Source: Pseudomonas putida (lineage in GTDB: Bacteria; Pseudomonadota; Gammaproteobacteria; Pseudomonadales; Pseudomonadaceae). From it: DNA of 64,000 nt. Below the pieces are notes generated by a model that saw only the letters and a program-made list of their open reading frames with translations, searched no databases and was not told where the DNA came from. The position numbers and the translations under genes are program-made. The stretch is from positions 2,294,001 to 2,358,000 of the forward strand of contig NZ_CP011789.1 in the NCBI RefSeq assembly GCF_001636055.1, read 5' to 3'. Positions 55,650 to 64,000 of this stretch are shown in pieces. The number at the start of each line of letters is the position of its first letter. Within the stretch, counting starts at the first letter, position 1.

Positions 55650-55985
55650 ATGATGAAAGGTGGCATGGCCGGCCTGATGAAGCAGGCTCAGCAGATGCAG
55701 GAAAAAATGGCCAAGATGCAGGAAGAGCTGGCCAATGCAGAAGTCACCGGCCAGTCCGGTGCAGGTCTGGTCAGCGTGGTGATGACCGGTCGTCATGACG
55801 TCAAGCGCGTCAACATCGACGCCAGCCTGATGTCGACCGATCCGGACGACAAGGAAGTGCTCGAGGACTTGATCGCCGCGGCACTCAACGACGCCGTGCG
55901 CAAGGTCGAGCAGAACAGCCAGGACAAGATGGGCAGCATGACTGCCGGCATGCAGCTGCCGCCTGGTTTCAAGATGCCGTTCTGA
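55650..55985 (+). CDS. ybaB: YbaB/EbfC nucleoid-associated protein
   Basis: Small DNA-binding protein of 111 residues, [20 protein letters not shown] at the start, a Met-rich helix, then a central beta-sheet ([20 protein letters not shown]) and the C-terminal PPGFKMPF. It forms a tweezer dimer and always sits between dnaX and recR in this order. Start at 55650 or 55653 (adjacent ATGs). Confidence 0.95.
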   Translation: MMKGGMAGLMKQAQQMQEKMAKMQEELANAEVTGQSGAGLVSVVMTGRHDVKRVNIDASLMSTDPDDKEVLEDLIAAALNDAVRKVEQNSQDKMGSMTAGMQLPPGFKMPF

Positions 55986-56005
55986 TCGACGGTTTGCAGT
56001 ACATG

Positions 56006-56040
56006 GGGAGCACGATCGACTGATCGCTGCTCCCTTCTTC
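56006..56040 (+). terminator. hairpin after ybaB
   Basis: Stem GGGAGC/GCTCCC with an inner CGATC/GATCG helix, followed by TTCTTCATT. Partial terminator between ybaB and recR. Confidence 0.6.
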
Positions 56041-56068
56041 ATTCTGTAACACTGACAGGCCTGCCTAC

Positions 56069-56671
56069 ATGAGCTTCAGTCCCCTGATCCGCCAACTGAT
56101 CGATGCCCTGCGTGTGCTCCCGGGTGTCGGCCAGAAAACCGCCCAGCGCATGGCCCTGCAGTTGCTCGAGCGCGACCGCAGCGGAGGCGCGCGCCTGGCA
56201 CAGGCCCTGAGCCAGGCCATGGAAGGTGTTGGCCATTGCCGCCAGTGCCGCACCCTGACCGAGCAGGAGCTGTGCCCGCAGTGTGCCGATCCACGCCGCG
56301 ACGACACGCAACTGTGCGTGGTGGAAGGGCCGATGGATGTGTATGCGGTAGAGCAGACCGGCTACCGTGGCCGTTACTTCGTGCTCAAGGGGCACCTGTC
56401 GCCGCTCGACGGCCTGGGCCCCGAAGCGATCGGTATTCCACAACTGATGGCGCGGATCGAGGAGCAGGGCACCTTCAGCGAGGTGATCCTGGCGACCAAC
56501 CCCACGGTGGAAGGTGAGGCGACGGCGCATTACATCGCCCAGTTGCTGGCCGAGAAGGGCCTGACTGCCTCGCGTATCGCCCATGGCGTACCGCTGGGTG
56601 GGGAGTTGGAGCTGGTGGACGGTGGCACGCTTGCGCATGCCTTTGCCGGGCGCCGTCCTATCTCGCTGTAA
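56069..56671 (+). CDS. recR: recombination protein RecR
   Basis: A 200-residue repair protein that loads RecA with RecF and RecO. It has a helix-hairpin-helix ([14 protein letters not shown]), a Cys4 zinc finger (Cys57, Cys60, Cys69, Cys72), and a Toprim domain (about 80-175, [12 protein letters not shown] and [10 protein letters not shown]). Standard neighbour of ybaB and dnaX. Confidence 0.97.
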   Translation: MSFSPLIRQLIDALRVLPGVGQKTAQRMALQLLERDRSGGARLAQALSQAMEGVGHCRQCRTLTEQELCPQCADPRRDDTQLCVVEGPMDVYAVEQTGYRGRYFVLKGHLSPLDGLGPEAIGIPQLMARIEEQGTFSEVILATNPTVEGEATAHYIAQLLAEKGLTASRIAHGVPLGGELELVDGGTLAHAFAGRRPISL

Positions 56672-56674
56672 GTG

Positions 56675-56695
56675 TTGGGGCGCAGCGCGCCCCAA
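56675..56695. terminator. bidirectional hairpin between recR and sbp
   Basis: Perfect 9-bp stem (TTGGGGCGC with GCGCCCCAA) and loop AGC, between convergent stop codons. Confidence 0.7.
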
Positions 56696-56700
56696 GCCAG

Positions 56701-57699
56701 TTACTTGTTGGTGTAGATCTGGTCGAACACGCCGCCGTCGTTGAAGTGGGTCTTCTGCACGGTGCGCCAGTCACCGAAGGTCTTCTCCACCGAGAGGAAA
56801 TCGACTTTCGGGAAGCGGTCGGTGTACTTGGCCAGGACGGTGGCATCACGCGGGCGCAGGTAGTTTTGCGCGGCGATTTCCTGGGCCGCCGGCGACCACA
56901 GGTACTTGAGGTATTCCTCGGCCACGGCGCGGGTCTGTTTCTTGTCGACCACCTTGTCGACCACGCTCACTGGTGGCTCGGCTTCTGCCGACACGCTCGG
57001 ATAGACCACCTCGAACTGATCACGACCGAACTCGCGGGCGATCATCTCGGCTTCGTTCTCGAAGGTGACCAGTACGTCGCCGATCTGGTTGGTCATGAAG
57101 GTCGTGGTGGCAGCGCGACCGCCAGTGTCGAGCACCGGTGCCTGCTTGAACAGCTTGCCGACGAAATCACGGGCCTTGGCTTCGTCGCCGCCTTGCTTGA
57201 GTACGTAGCCCCAGGCCGAGAGGTAGGTGTAGCGGCCGTTACCCGAGGTCTTGGGGTTGGGCACGATCACCTGCACGCCATCCTTGAGCAGATCCGGCCA
57301 GTCTTTCAGCGCCTTCGGGTTGCCCTTGCGCACGATGAACACGGTGGCCGAGGTGAACGGCGCGCTGTTGTTCGGCAGGCGGGTAACCCAGTTGTCCGGC
57401 ACCAGCTTGCCGTTGTCGACCAGGGCATTGATGTCGGTGGCCATGTTCATGGTGATGACATCGGCCGGCAGGCCATCGATCACGGCACGCGCCTGCTTGC
57501 TCGAGCCGCCGAAGGACATCTGCACAACGACCTTTTCCTTGTGCTCTTCTTCCCAATGCTTCTGGAACGCCGGGTTGTAGTCCTTGTAGAAGTCGCGCAT
57601 CACATCGTACGAGACGTTCAGCAGGGTCGGCGCGGCCTGGGCCAGGTTGCCGAGGGCCAGGCCTGCGGCGAGCAGCGAGGCGCTGAAGAGTTTTTTCAC
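56701..57699 (-). CDS. sbp: sulfate-binding periplasmic protein
   Basis: High-affinity sulfate (or thiosulfate) receptor of an ABC importer, 332 residues. Signal peptide KKLFSASLLAAGLALGNLAQ, mature start APTLLNVSYDVMRDFYKDYN, and the family markers SFGGSSKQARAV and KTSGNGRYTYLSAWG. The GTG at 57699 follows AAGGAA by 7 nt; the longer frame upstream is not typical. No permease genes are adjacent. Likely induced in sulfur limitation, from family knowledge. Confidence 0.92.
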   Translation of the reverse strand: MKKLFSASLLAAGLALGNLAQAAPTLLNVSYDVMRDFYKDYNPAFQKHWEEEHKEKVVVQMSFGGSSKQARAVIDGLPADVITMNMATDINALVDNGKLVPDNWVTRLPNNSAPFTSATVFIVRKGNPKALKDWPDLLKDGVQVIVPNPKTSGNGRYTYLSAWGYVLKQGGDEAKARDFVGKLFKQAPVLDTGGRAATTTFMTNQIGDVLVTFENEAEMIAREFGRDQFEVVYPSVSAEAEPPVSVVDKVVDKKQTRAVAEEYLKYLWSPAAQEIAAQNYLRPRDATVLAKYTDRFPKVDFLSVEKTFGDWRTVQKTHFNDGGVFDQIYTNK

Positions 57700-57792
57700 A
57701 GGGGCATTCCTTGTTGTGAGTGAAAGTTTGGCAATGTGCCAGTAACTATAACCTCTGGTTCTTGAGCCATTAAAGATCAAAACAGACTTTGC

Positions 57793-58629
57793 TTATGCCT
57801 GCTTGGTCGCTGCCTTGGGAAACAGCGCATTGCCACAGCGCGAACAGAATGCTGCCGTCGGCTCATGGGTTTTCTTGGCGCAGGTCGGGCAATCGTGGCG
57901 CAACTGTTCGCCACGCATGGCGTTGGCCAGCTCGGCAGTGAAGATCCCGGTGGGCACGGCGATGATCGAGTAGCCGATGATCATCACCAGCGATGACAGT
58001 ACCTGGCCCAACGGCGTCTTGGGCACGATGTCGCCGAAGCCGACCGTGGTCAGGGTAACGATGGCCCAGTAGATGCCCTTGGGAATGCTGGTAAAGCCGT
58101 GCTCGGGCCCTTCGATCACGTACATCAGCGTACCGAACACGGTGACCAGGGTCGAAACGCTGACCAGGAACACGATGATCTTCTGTTTGCTGCCGCGCAA
58201 CGCCTCGAGCAGATAGTGCGCCTGCTTGAGGTAGGGGCTGAGCTTGAGCACGCGGAAGATCCGCAGCATGCGGATCACCCGAATGATCAGCAGGTACTGG
58301 GCGTCGCTGTAGTACAGGGCGATGATCCCCGGCACGATGGCCAGCAGGTCGACCAGGCCGTAGAAGCTGAACGCGTAGCGCAGCGGCTTTGGCGAGCAGT
58401 ACAGGCGGGTGAGGTACTCGGCGAGGAAGATCGCCGTGAAGGCCCACTCGATGCCGGCCAGCAGGCCGGAATAATTGCGGTGCACATCGTCGATGCTGTC
58501 GAGGATGACGGTGACCAGGCTGGCCAGGATGATCAGCAGAAGGATCTTGTCAAAGCGTCTTCCAGCGACGGTGTCGGTCTGGAAGACGATCACATAGAGC
58601 CGCTCGCGCAGGCTCGAAGGGGTGTCCAT
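57793..58629 (-). CDS. voltage-gated-like potassium channel with zinc ribbon
   Basis: Ion transport protein of 278 residues with six membrane segments. The S4-like helix carries regular Arg/Lys (IRVIRMLRIFRVLKL, 116-130) and the pore has the potassium selectivity filter TTVGFGD (194-200). After S6 a short tail ends in a Cys4 zinc ribbon (Cys247, Cys250, Cys262, Cys265). The Kv-like architecture is complete. The ribbon is an uncommon cytoplasmic addition that could sense metals or redox state. Confidence 0.92.
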   Translation of the reverse strand: MDTPSSLRERLYVIVFQTDTVAGRRFDKILLLIILASLVTVILDSIDDVHRNYSGLLAGIEWAFTAIFLAEYLTRLYCSPKPLRYAFSFYGLVDLLAIVPGIIALYYSDAQYLLIIRVIRMLRIFRVLKLSPYLKQAHYLLEALRGSKQKIIVFLVSVSTLVTVFGTLMYVIEGPEHGFTSIPKGIYWAIVTLTTVGFGDIVPKTPLGQVLSSLVMIIGYSIIAVPTGIFTAELANAMRGEQLRHDCPTCAKKTHEPTAAFCSRCGNALFPKAATKQA

Positions 58630-58676
58630 GGGCTCGTTCCGTTATACGTTGCCGGTGAGAGCCTAGGGGCTGGCTC

Positions 58677-59552
58677 TCAGCCGTGCAAGCGCTGCGCGCT
58701 GCGCTGTCGGGCTTGCTGGACGAGGTGGCCGCCCAGATGCATCAACCAGCAAGCGAGGACGAAGGGCGCGGTGAGCGCCGGCAGCGGCCACAGACTGGAC
58801 AGCGCCTGCAGCAGCAGGGCCAGGGCGATGGCCAGCAGCGGGACCCAGGGGCGTTCGCCCTGGCGGCTGAAGGCCAGTGCGGCCAGTGCGGTGTTGAAAC
58901 CATACAAGCCCATCCAGGCCGCAGCTGCCTGGTCAGCGAGCAAGGCCGCACCGCCACCGATGGCTGAGCCGATCAGGGCCCAGCACGCAGCACGAGGATG
59001 GGCGAAGAACATGCCGGCGACGATCAGCAGGCCCGCCAACGGTGCATCGAGCAGAAACACCTGGCCGACCCCACGCAGTACCCCGTGCACGTGGCTGGCT
59101 TCGGCCTGGCCGCTGACGCCGGGCTCGATGATCAGCAGCATGATCCAGCCCAGCAGCACGAAAGGCGCAGTGTAGGCCAACAGCAGAGGGCCGCCGCGCT
59201 TGCGCCACTGGTGGGTGATGATGCTCGACAGGCCGCCGGCAGCAAGGATCAGCGCAGGCACGATCGCCGACCAAGGCACCAGCGCACTGATCAGCAGGCC
59301 GATCAGCACACCGTTGTAGCTGTAAAGGCCGGCCTGGCGATCAGCGCGGGCATAGCCGCGGCGCTGCGCCGTGAGCAGGCCGGCGAGGGCGCCGAGCAGC
59401 GCGCCGCCGACCAGGTCCGGGGCGGTGAGGAGGATGGCCAGCAGGCAGCACAGGCCGCACAGGGGATCGCGCAGCAGCAGCACCTGGCTGAAGCCGTTGA
59501 GCAGCGCCGTGGCCCAGTCGGGGCACGGGTTGATGAAATTCTTGGTGTACAT
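58677..59552 (-). CDS. urea transporter
   Basis: Membrane protein of 291 residues from the ATG at 59552, with about ten hydrophobic segments arranged as two similar halves, as in the UT family (YSYNGVLIGLLISAL in the first half, LYGFNTALAALAF in the second; the NG/FN positions are the selectivity-filter marks). It permits passive urea flux. Urea is a purine breakdown product, which fits the wider region, but no urease genes are visible. Confidence 0.85.
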   Translation of the reverse strand: MYTKNFINPCPDWATALLNGFSQVLLLRDPLCGLCCLLAILLTAPDLVGGALLGALAGLLTAQRRGYARADRQAGLYSYNGVLIGLLISALVPWSAIVPALILAAGGLSSIITHQWRKRGGPLLLAYTAPFVLLGWIMLLIIEPGVSGQAEASHVHGVLRGVGQVFLLDAPLAGLLIVAGMFFAHPRAACWALIGSAIGGGAALLADQAAAAWMGLYGFNTALAALAFSRQGERPWVPLLAIALALLLQALSSLWPLPALTAPFVLACWLMHLGGHLVQQARQRSAQRLHG

Positions 59553-59631
59553 GGGCAGTCGGCAAGGTGAGTGAAAGGCGCTGGGCCTCTTCGGGCCTCG
59601 GTTGTGCGCCATTGGATTGGCTCTGCGCGCT

Positions 59632-59720
59632 CTGTAGGAGCGGGCTTGCCCGCGAAAAAGACACCGCGCTGCCTGGCACGGGCTACGCCCGTGTTCGCGG
59701 GACAAGCCCGCTCCCACAGG
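59632..59720. repeat. paired REP element upstream of the urea transporter
   Basis: Arms 59632-59656 and 59694-59720, with an extra CACGGGC/GCCCGTG hairpin (59677-59693) between them. Confidence 0.85.
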
Positions 59721-59783
59721 GATTGGGCTGGCCTTTAGATTTCGAACAAGACAGTTGCTTCTACAAAATTGCAGGGCCGGTCT

Positions 59784-61199
59784 TCAGATCAAGGTCTCGA
59801 TCCGCAAGGTATTGGTGCTCCCCGGCTGGCCGAACGGCACCCCCGCGGTGATCAGCAGGGTGTCGCCACGGCTGGCCATGCCTTGTGCCTGGGCGATCTC
59901 CAGCGCAGTCGAGCAGATCTCATCGACCTGACGCAGGCGGTCGTTGACCACCGAATGCACACCCCAGGTGACGCTGAGTCGGCGCGCGGTCTTGAGGTTC
60001 GGCGTCAGGTTGAGGATGGGGGCCCGTGGCCGCTCGCGGGCGGCGCGCAAGGTCGAGGCCCCTGACTCGCTGTAGTTGACCAGCACCGCCACCGGCAGGA
60101 TGCCGCTGATGCGCCGAATCGCGCAGCTGATGGCGTCCGAAACCGTGGCCTCGGCCTTGGGACGGCCGACGTCGAGCTGGGCCTGGTAGTCCGGGCCGTT
60201 TTCCACCTGGCGGATGATCTTGCTCATCATCTGCACCGCCTCCAGTGGGTAGTCGCCGGAGGCGGTCTCGGCCGACAGCATCACCGCGTCGGCGCCTTCG
60301 GCCACGGCATTGGCCACGTCGGTGACCTCGGCGCGGGTCGGAGCAGGCGAGAAGCGCATCGACTCAAGCATCTGCGTCGCCACCACCACCGGCTTGCCCA
60401 GTTGGCGGCAGGTACTGATGATGCGCTTCTGGATCTGCGGCACGCTTTCAGCCGGCACTTCCACGCCCAGGTCGCCACGGGCGACCATGATCGCATCGGA
60501 CAGCTCGGCGATGGCCTGCAGTTGCTCGACCGCCGAGGGCTTCTCGATCTTGGCCATCAGGTAGGCACGTTCGCCGATCAACTGGCGCGCCTCGACGATG
60601 TCTTCTGGGCGCTGGACGAACGACAGCGCCACCCAGTCCACGCCCAGTTCCAGGCCGAAGGCCAGGTCGCGGCGGTCTTTCTCGGTGAGCGGGGAGAGGT
60701 CCAGCACAGCTTGAGGGACGTTGACGCCCTTGCGGTCGGACAGCTCGCCGCCGGCCAGCACTTCGGTGTCGATGGCGTCGGCATGCTTGGCGGTGACCCG
60801 CAGGCGCAGCTTGCCATCGTCGAGCAGCAGGTCCATGCCGGGCTCCAGCGCGGCGATGATTTCCGGGTGCGGCAGGTTGACCCGGCGGCTGTCGCCGGGG
60901 GCCTTGTCCAGGTCCAGGCGCAGGGCCTGGCCACGCTGCAACTGCACCTTGCCTTCGGCGAAACGGCCGACACGCAGTTTCGGCCCCTGCAGGTCCATGA
61001 GGATGCCCAGCGGGTAGTTCAGTTGCTGCTCGACCTCGCGGATCCACTGGTAGCGCAGGGCGTGATCGGCGTGTTCGCCGTGGCTGAAGTTGAGGCGGAA
61101 GATATTCACTCCGGCTTCGACCAGTTGGCGGATGTCATCGATGCCGTTGATCGCCGGCCCCAGGGTGGCGAGGATTTTCACTTTTTTATCGGGCGTCAT
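59784..61199 (-). CDS. pyk: pyruvate kinase
   Basis: Cytoplasmic enzyme of 471 residues making pyruvate and ATP from phosphoenolpyruvate. Markers in order: ATLGPAINGI at the N-terminus, FRLNFSHG (34-41), the catalytic MAKIEKPSA loop, VARGDLGVE, and MLSAETASGDYP. It overlaps ttuD by 4 nt, so it belongs to the glycerate-pathway operon rather than standing alone in glycolysis. Its role here is to take 2-phosphoglycerate-derived PEP onward to pyruvate. Confidence 0.97.
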   Translation of the reverse strand: MTPDKKVKILATLGPAINGIDDIRQLVEAGVNIFRLNFSHGEHADHALRYQWIREVEQQLNYPLGILMDLQGPKLRVGRFAEGKVQLQRGQALRLDLDKAPGDSRRVNLPHPEIIAALEPGMDLLLDDGKLRLRVTAKHADAIDTEVLAGGELSDRKGVNVPQAVLDLSPLTEKDRRDLAFGLELGVDWVALSFVQRPEDIVEARQLIGERAYLMAKIEKPSAVEQLQAIAELSDAIMVARGDLGVEVPAESVPQIQKRIISTCRQLGKPVVVATQMLESMRFSPAPTRAEVTDVANAVAEGADAVMLSAETASGDYPLEAVQMMSKIIRQVENGPDYQAQLDVGRPKAEATVSDAISCAIRRISGILPVAVLVNYSESGASTLRAARERPRAPILNLTPNLKTARRLSVTWGVHSVVNDRLRQVDEICSTALEIAQAQGMASRGDTLLITAGVPFGQPGSTNTLRIETLI

Positions 61200-62470
61200 G
61201 ATTGCGAGGTCTCGAGGATCAGGATGGCGCGGAAGTCGTTGACGTTGGTGCGGGTTGGCTCGGTGACGATCAAGGCATCGAGCGCGGCGAAGTAGCCATA
61301 GCCGTTGTTGTTGTCCAGCTCGTCACTGGCCGACAGGCCCAGGGCCTGTGCGCGGCTGAAGCTGTCCGGGGTCATCAGGGCACCGGCGTTTTCTTCGGAG
61401 CCGTCGATGCCGTCGGTGTCGCCGGCCAGTGCGTACACGCCAGGCAGGCCCTTGAGGCTTTCGGTGAGGCTGAGCAGGAACTCGGCGTTGCGCCCGCCAC
61501 GGCCATTGCCGCGCACGGTGACGGTGGTCTCGCCGCCGGACAGGATCACGCAAGGGGCCTTCAGCGGCTGGCCATGCAGGACGATCTGCCGGGTGATGCC
61601 GGCGTGCACCTTGGCCACTTCGCGCGATTCACCTTCCAGATCCCCCAGGATCAGTGGGCTGAAACCGGCCTGGCGGGCTTTCACCGCGGCAGCCTCGAGC
61701 GATTGCTGGGGTTTGGCGATCAGTGTGAAGTGGCTGCGCGCCAGGGCCGGGTCATCGGCCTTGACGGTTTCCGATGCCGGGTTGTTCAGCCAGTCGATGA
61801 CCGCCTTGGGCGCCTCGATGTCGTAGCGCTTGAGGATCGCCAGGGCATCGGCCGAGGTGCTCGGGTCGGCCACGGTGGGGCCGGAGGCGATGACGGTAGC
61901 CAGATCGCCCGGCACATCGGAAATGGCGTAGGTATAGACGGTGGCGGGCCAGCAGGCCTTGGCCAGGCGTCCGCCCTTGATCGCCGAGAGGTGCTTGCGC
62001 ACGCAGTTCATCTCGCCGATGGTGGCGCCGGACTTGAGCAGCGCCTTGTTGATCTGCTGCTTGTCGGCCAGCGTGAGGCCCTCGGCGGGCAGTGCCAGCA
62101 GGGCCGAGCCGCCGCCGGAGAGCAGGAAGATGACGCGGTCGTCTTCATCGAGGTTGCTGACCAGTTGCAGCACGCGCTTGGCAACCGCAAGGCCGGCGGC
62201 GTCGGGGACCGGGTGGGCGGCTTCGACCACCTCGATCTTCTGGCAATTGGCGCCATGGCCGTAGCGGGTCACGACCAGGCCCGAGACTTCGCCCTGCCAG
62301 CTCTTCTCGACCACTTCGGCCATGGCGGCGGCGGCCTTGCCAGCGCCGATGACGATGACCCGGCCGCTGCGATCGGCGGGCAGGTGAGGTTCGAGGACCT
62401 GACGGGGATGGGCGGCGGCGATGGCTGTGTCGAACAGCTCGCGCAGGAGTTTCTGTGGATCGACCGACAT
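61196..62470 (-). CDS. ttuD: glycerate 2-kinase (TtuD/MOFRL type)
   Basis: Protein of 424 residues from the ATG at 62470, starting MSVDPQKLLRELFDTAI. It has the DUF4147 N-terminal domain (VIGAGKAAAAMAEVVE and LLSGGGSALLALP) and a C-terminal MOFRL domain (ILSGGETTVTVRGNGRGGRN and AGDTDGIDG). It phosphorylates glycerate to 2-phosphoglycerate; older annotations call it hydroxypyruvate reductase. It sits between glxR and pyk, exactly in pathway order. Confidence 0.94.
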   Translation of the reverse strand: MSVDPQKLLRELFDTAIAAAHPRQVLEPHLPADRSGRVIVIGAGKAAAAMAEVVEKSWQGEVSGLVVTRYGHGANCQKIEVVEAAHPVPDAAGLAVAKRVLQLVSNLDEDDRVIFLLSGGGSALLALPAEGLTLADKQQINKALLKSGATIGEMNCVRKHLSAIKGGRLAKACWPATVYTYAISDVPGDLATVIASGPTVADPSTSADALAILKRYDIEAPKAVIDWLNNPASETVKADDPALARSHFTLIAKPQQSLEAAAVKARQAGFSPLILGDLEGESREVAKVHAGITRQIVLHGQPLKAPCVILSGGETTVTVRGNGRGGRNAEFLLSLTESLKGLPGVYALAGDTDGIDGSEENAGALMTPDSFSRAQALGLSASDELDNNNGYGYFAALDALIVTEPTRTNVNDFRAILILETSQS

Positions 62471-62607
62471 GGCAGGCTCCCAAAGTTCTTGTTGTTCTGC
62501 AGAATCGAAAACGCCCCTGGAACTGCCTCCGTGCAGGCCGAACCAGGGGCGGGTGTTGCTCGGTGTCACCCCTGAGCCTGTGGTCGCAGGTTCAGCGGTG
62601 TTGGCTT

Positions 62608-62691
62608 CTTCGCGGGCAAGCCCGCTCCTACAGGGTCAACGCAGTCCTCGGGGACTGTGGATCCCTCGTAGGAGTGGGCTTGCCCGCGAAG
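62608..62691. repeat. paired REP element between ttuD and glxR
   Basis: Arms 62608-62635 and 62663-62691 with one G-T change. It separates glxR from the ttuD-pyk pair in the transcript. Confidence 0.85.
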
Positions 62692-62711
62692 CGGCCGGTA
62701 AGGCTTACAAA

Positions 62712-63605
62712 TTACTGGTCGTCACGAATCGAGAAGTTGGCCATGTGCTCCAGCCCCTTGATCAGTGCCGAGTGGTCCCAGTTGCTGCCACCCAGGGCCG
62801 CGCAGGTGTTGAACACCTGCTGGGCATTGGAGGTGTTGGGCAGGTTAATGCCCAGCTCCTTGGCACCCTGCAGGGCCAGGTTGAGGTCTTTCTGGTGCAG
62901 GCTGATACGGAAGCCCGGGTCGAAGGTGCCCTTGATCATGCGCTCGGCATGGACTTCGAGGATCTTCGAGGAGGCGAAACCGCCCATCAGCGCTTCGCGC
63001 ACCTTGGCCGGGTCGGCGCCGTTCTTGGCGGCGAACAGCAGCGCTTCGCTGACGGCCTGGATGTTCAGGGCGACGATGATCTGGTTGGCCACCTTCGCGG
63101 TCTGGCCATCGCCATTGCCACCGACGCGCGTGATGTTCTTGCCCATGGCTTCGAACAGCGGCAGGGCGCGCTCGAAGGCTTTCGGGCAGCCGCCGACCAT
63201 GATGCTCAGGGTTGCGGCCTTGGCGCCGACTTCACCGCCGGATACCGGGGCGTCCAGGTAGGTGGCGCCAGTTGCCTTGATTTTCTCGGCGAAGGCCTTG
63301 GTCGCGGTGGGGGAGATCGAGCTCATGTCGATCACCACCTTGTTCGGGCCGACGCCTTCACCGACGCCATTTTCACCGAACAGCACGCTCTCGACCTGCG
63401 GGGTGTCGGGCACCATCACGATGATGAATTCGGCTTCCTGCGCCACCTCTTTAGGGTTGGCCAGGGCCACGGCACCTGCGGCGACCAGGTCGGCAGGAGC
63501 GGCGTCGTGGTGGGTGGAGACGAACAGGCTGTGACCTGCTTTCTGCAGGTTCTGGGCCATGGGCTTGCCCATGATGCCGGTGCCGATGAAACCGATTTTA
63601 GCCAT
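62712..63605 (-). CDS. glxR: tartronate semialdehyde reductase
   Basis: NAD(P)H-dependent 3-hydroxyacid dehydrogenase of 297 residues reducing tartronate semialdehyde to glycerate. Rossmann GFIGTGIMGKPMAQNL (5-20), substrate loop DAPVSGGEVGA (about 117-127), catalytic Lys in GDGQTAKVANQI, and the C-terminal KDLNLAL. Its neighbours hyi and ttuD confirm the assignment within the beta-hydroxyacid dehydrogenase family. Confidence 0.96.
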   Translation of the reverse strand: MAKIGFIGTGIMGKPMAQNLQKAGHSLFVSTHHDAAPADLVAAGAVALANPKEVAQEAEFIIVMVPDTPQVESVLFGENGVGEGVGPNKVVIDMSSISPTATKAFAEKIKATGATYLDAPVSGGEVGAKAATLSIMVGGCPKAFERALPLFEAMGKNITRVGGNGDGQTAKVANQIIVALNIQAVSEALLFAAKNGADPAKVREALMGGFASSKILEVHAERMIKGTFDPGFRISLHQKDLNLALQGAKELGINLPNTSNAQQVFNTCAALGGSNWDHSALIKGLEHMANFSIRDDQ

Positions 63606-63651
63606 GAGAATGTGCCTCTTTGTATTTGTGATATCTCAAGCGAACTGAGCG

Positions 63652-63745
63652 CCTTGTGGGAGCGGGCTTGCCCGCGAATGCGGCAGGTCAGGCGACGGAG
63701 GTGTCCTTGCGGGCGCCCTCGCGGGACAAGCCCGCTCCTACAGGG
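63652..63745. repeat. paired REP element between glxR and hyi
   Basis: Arms 63652-63678 and 63719-63745 match the other REP pairs. Confidence 0.85.
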
Positions 63746-63759
63746 AGCGACTGTGTTCG

Positions 63760-64000
63760 TTAGATCGCGTTATGGGTTTTCAGCCAGGCGAGCCCGGCCT
63801 CGGTAGTGGTCTTGGGCTTGTACTCCGCACCCACCCAGCCCTGGTAACCGATGCGGTCCAGGTGCTCGAACAGGAAGCGGTAGTTGATCTCGCCAGTGCC
63901 CGGCTCGTGACGGCCGGGGTTGTCGGCGAGCTGGATGTGGTTGATCTGCTTGAGGTGGGTTTCCAGGGTCCGCGCCAGGTCACCCTCCATGATCTGCATG
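63760..64000 (-). CDS. hyi: hydroxypyruvate isomerase (C-terminal part)
   Basis: C-terminal 80 residues only; the gene enters from beyond the window end. NHIQLADNPGRHEPGTGEIN carries the metal-binding region and GYQGWVGAEYKP a conserved Glu of the xylose-isomerase-like TIM barrel family. It interconverts hydroxypyruvate and tartronate semialdehyde. An internal Met at 63999 is not the true start. In this pathway gcl is expected just upstream, outside the window. Confidence 0.92.
   Translation of the reverse strand, partial: MQIMEGDLARTLETHLKQINHIQLADNPGRHEPGTGEINYRFLFEHLDRIGYQGWVGAEYKPKTTTEAGLAWLKTHNAI

Overview
The window is chromosomal DNA of a GC-rich gammaproteobacterium, almost certainly a Pseudomonas of the P. 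putida group. The evidence is the gene content and order (nadK/pepN block, sbcDC, the moxR-bat cluster, xdhAB-C-guaD, smc-zipA-ligA-ffs, dnaX-ybaB-recR, and pyk-ttuD-glxR-hyi), a BatB/BatE-type fusion, a long LigA, and many paired REP palindromes with the AGCGGGCTTGCCCGC core typical of P. putida. No database search was possible, so the species is an inference.

Layout. 1-12995: the end of a divergent DUF1853 gene; nadK and a tight run (metallophosphoesterase, rhomboid protease, YeaC, DUF2797, pepN); a YCF48-like secreted propeller coupled to an MMPL/RND exporter; a small DUF5629-like gene, a secreted lactonase-like propeller and a short secreted peptide. 13122-25683 (minus strand): GST, sbcC and sbcD in one overlapping run, then a six-gene moxR-DUF58-DUF4381-batA-batB-batD operon. 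25843-35555: a purine salvage and catabolism block. It holds an NCS2 purine permease, a divergent FCD-type GntR regulator, guanine deaminase, xanthine dehydrogenase (xdhA, xdhB, and xdhC for cofactor insertion) and a second GntR divergent from xdhA with paired operators. 35559-43056: the housekeeping genes smc, zipA, ligA and the 4.5S SRP RNA (ffs).

43095-48512 is an accessory insert just downstream of ffs. Its base composition is clearly richer in A+T. It carries a two-gene operon encoding a ParA-like ATPase and a SIR2-domain protein, two minus-strand genes of unknown function (one HEPN-like), a decayed secreted-protein gene, and an IS3-family element whose orfA has a nonsense codon. The ParA-SIR2 pair is the best candidate for an undescribed system, probably anti-phage. 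Next to it lie a muramidase gene without a signal peptide and a secreted SH3-like protein, which look like an effector-immunity pair. 50288-52648 holds an unknown protein and a divergent SF1 helicase.

52642-64000: a periplasmic solute-binding protein, dnaX-ybaB-recR, a sulfate-binding protein, a voltage-sensor-like potassium channel with a zinc ribbon, a urea transporter, and the glyoxylate/glycerate genes pyk, ttuD, glxR and hyi (cut by the window end). Together the last four turn C2 units (glyoxylate, from purine or glycolate breakdown) into glycerate, 2-phosphoglycerate and pyruvate. This may link functionally to the purine cluster upstream. No tRNA, rRNA operon or CRISPR array was seen.
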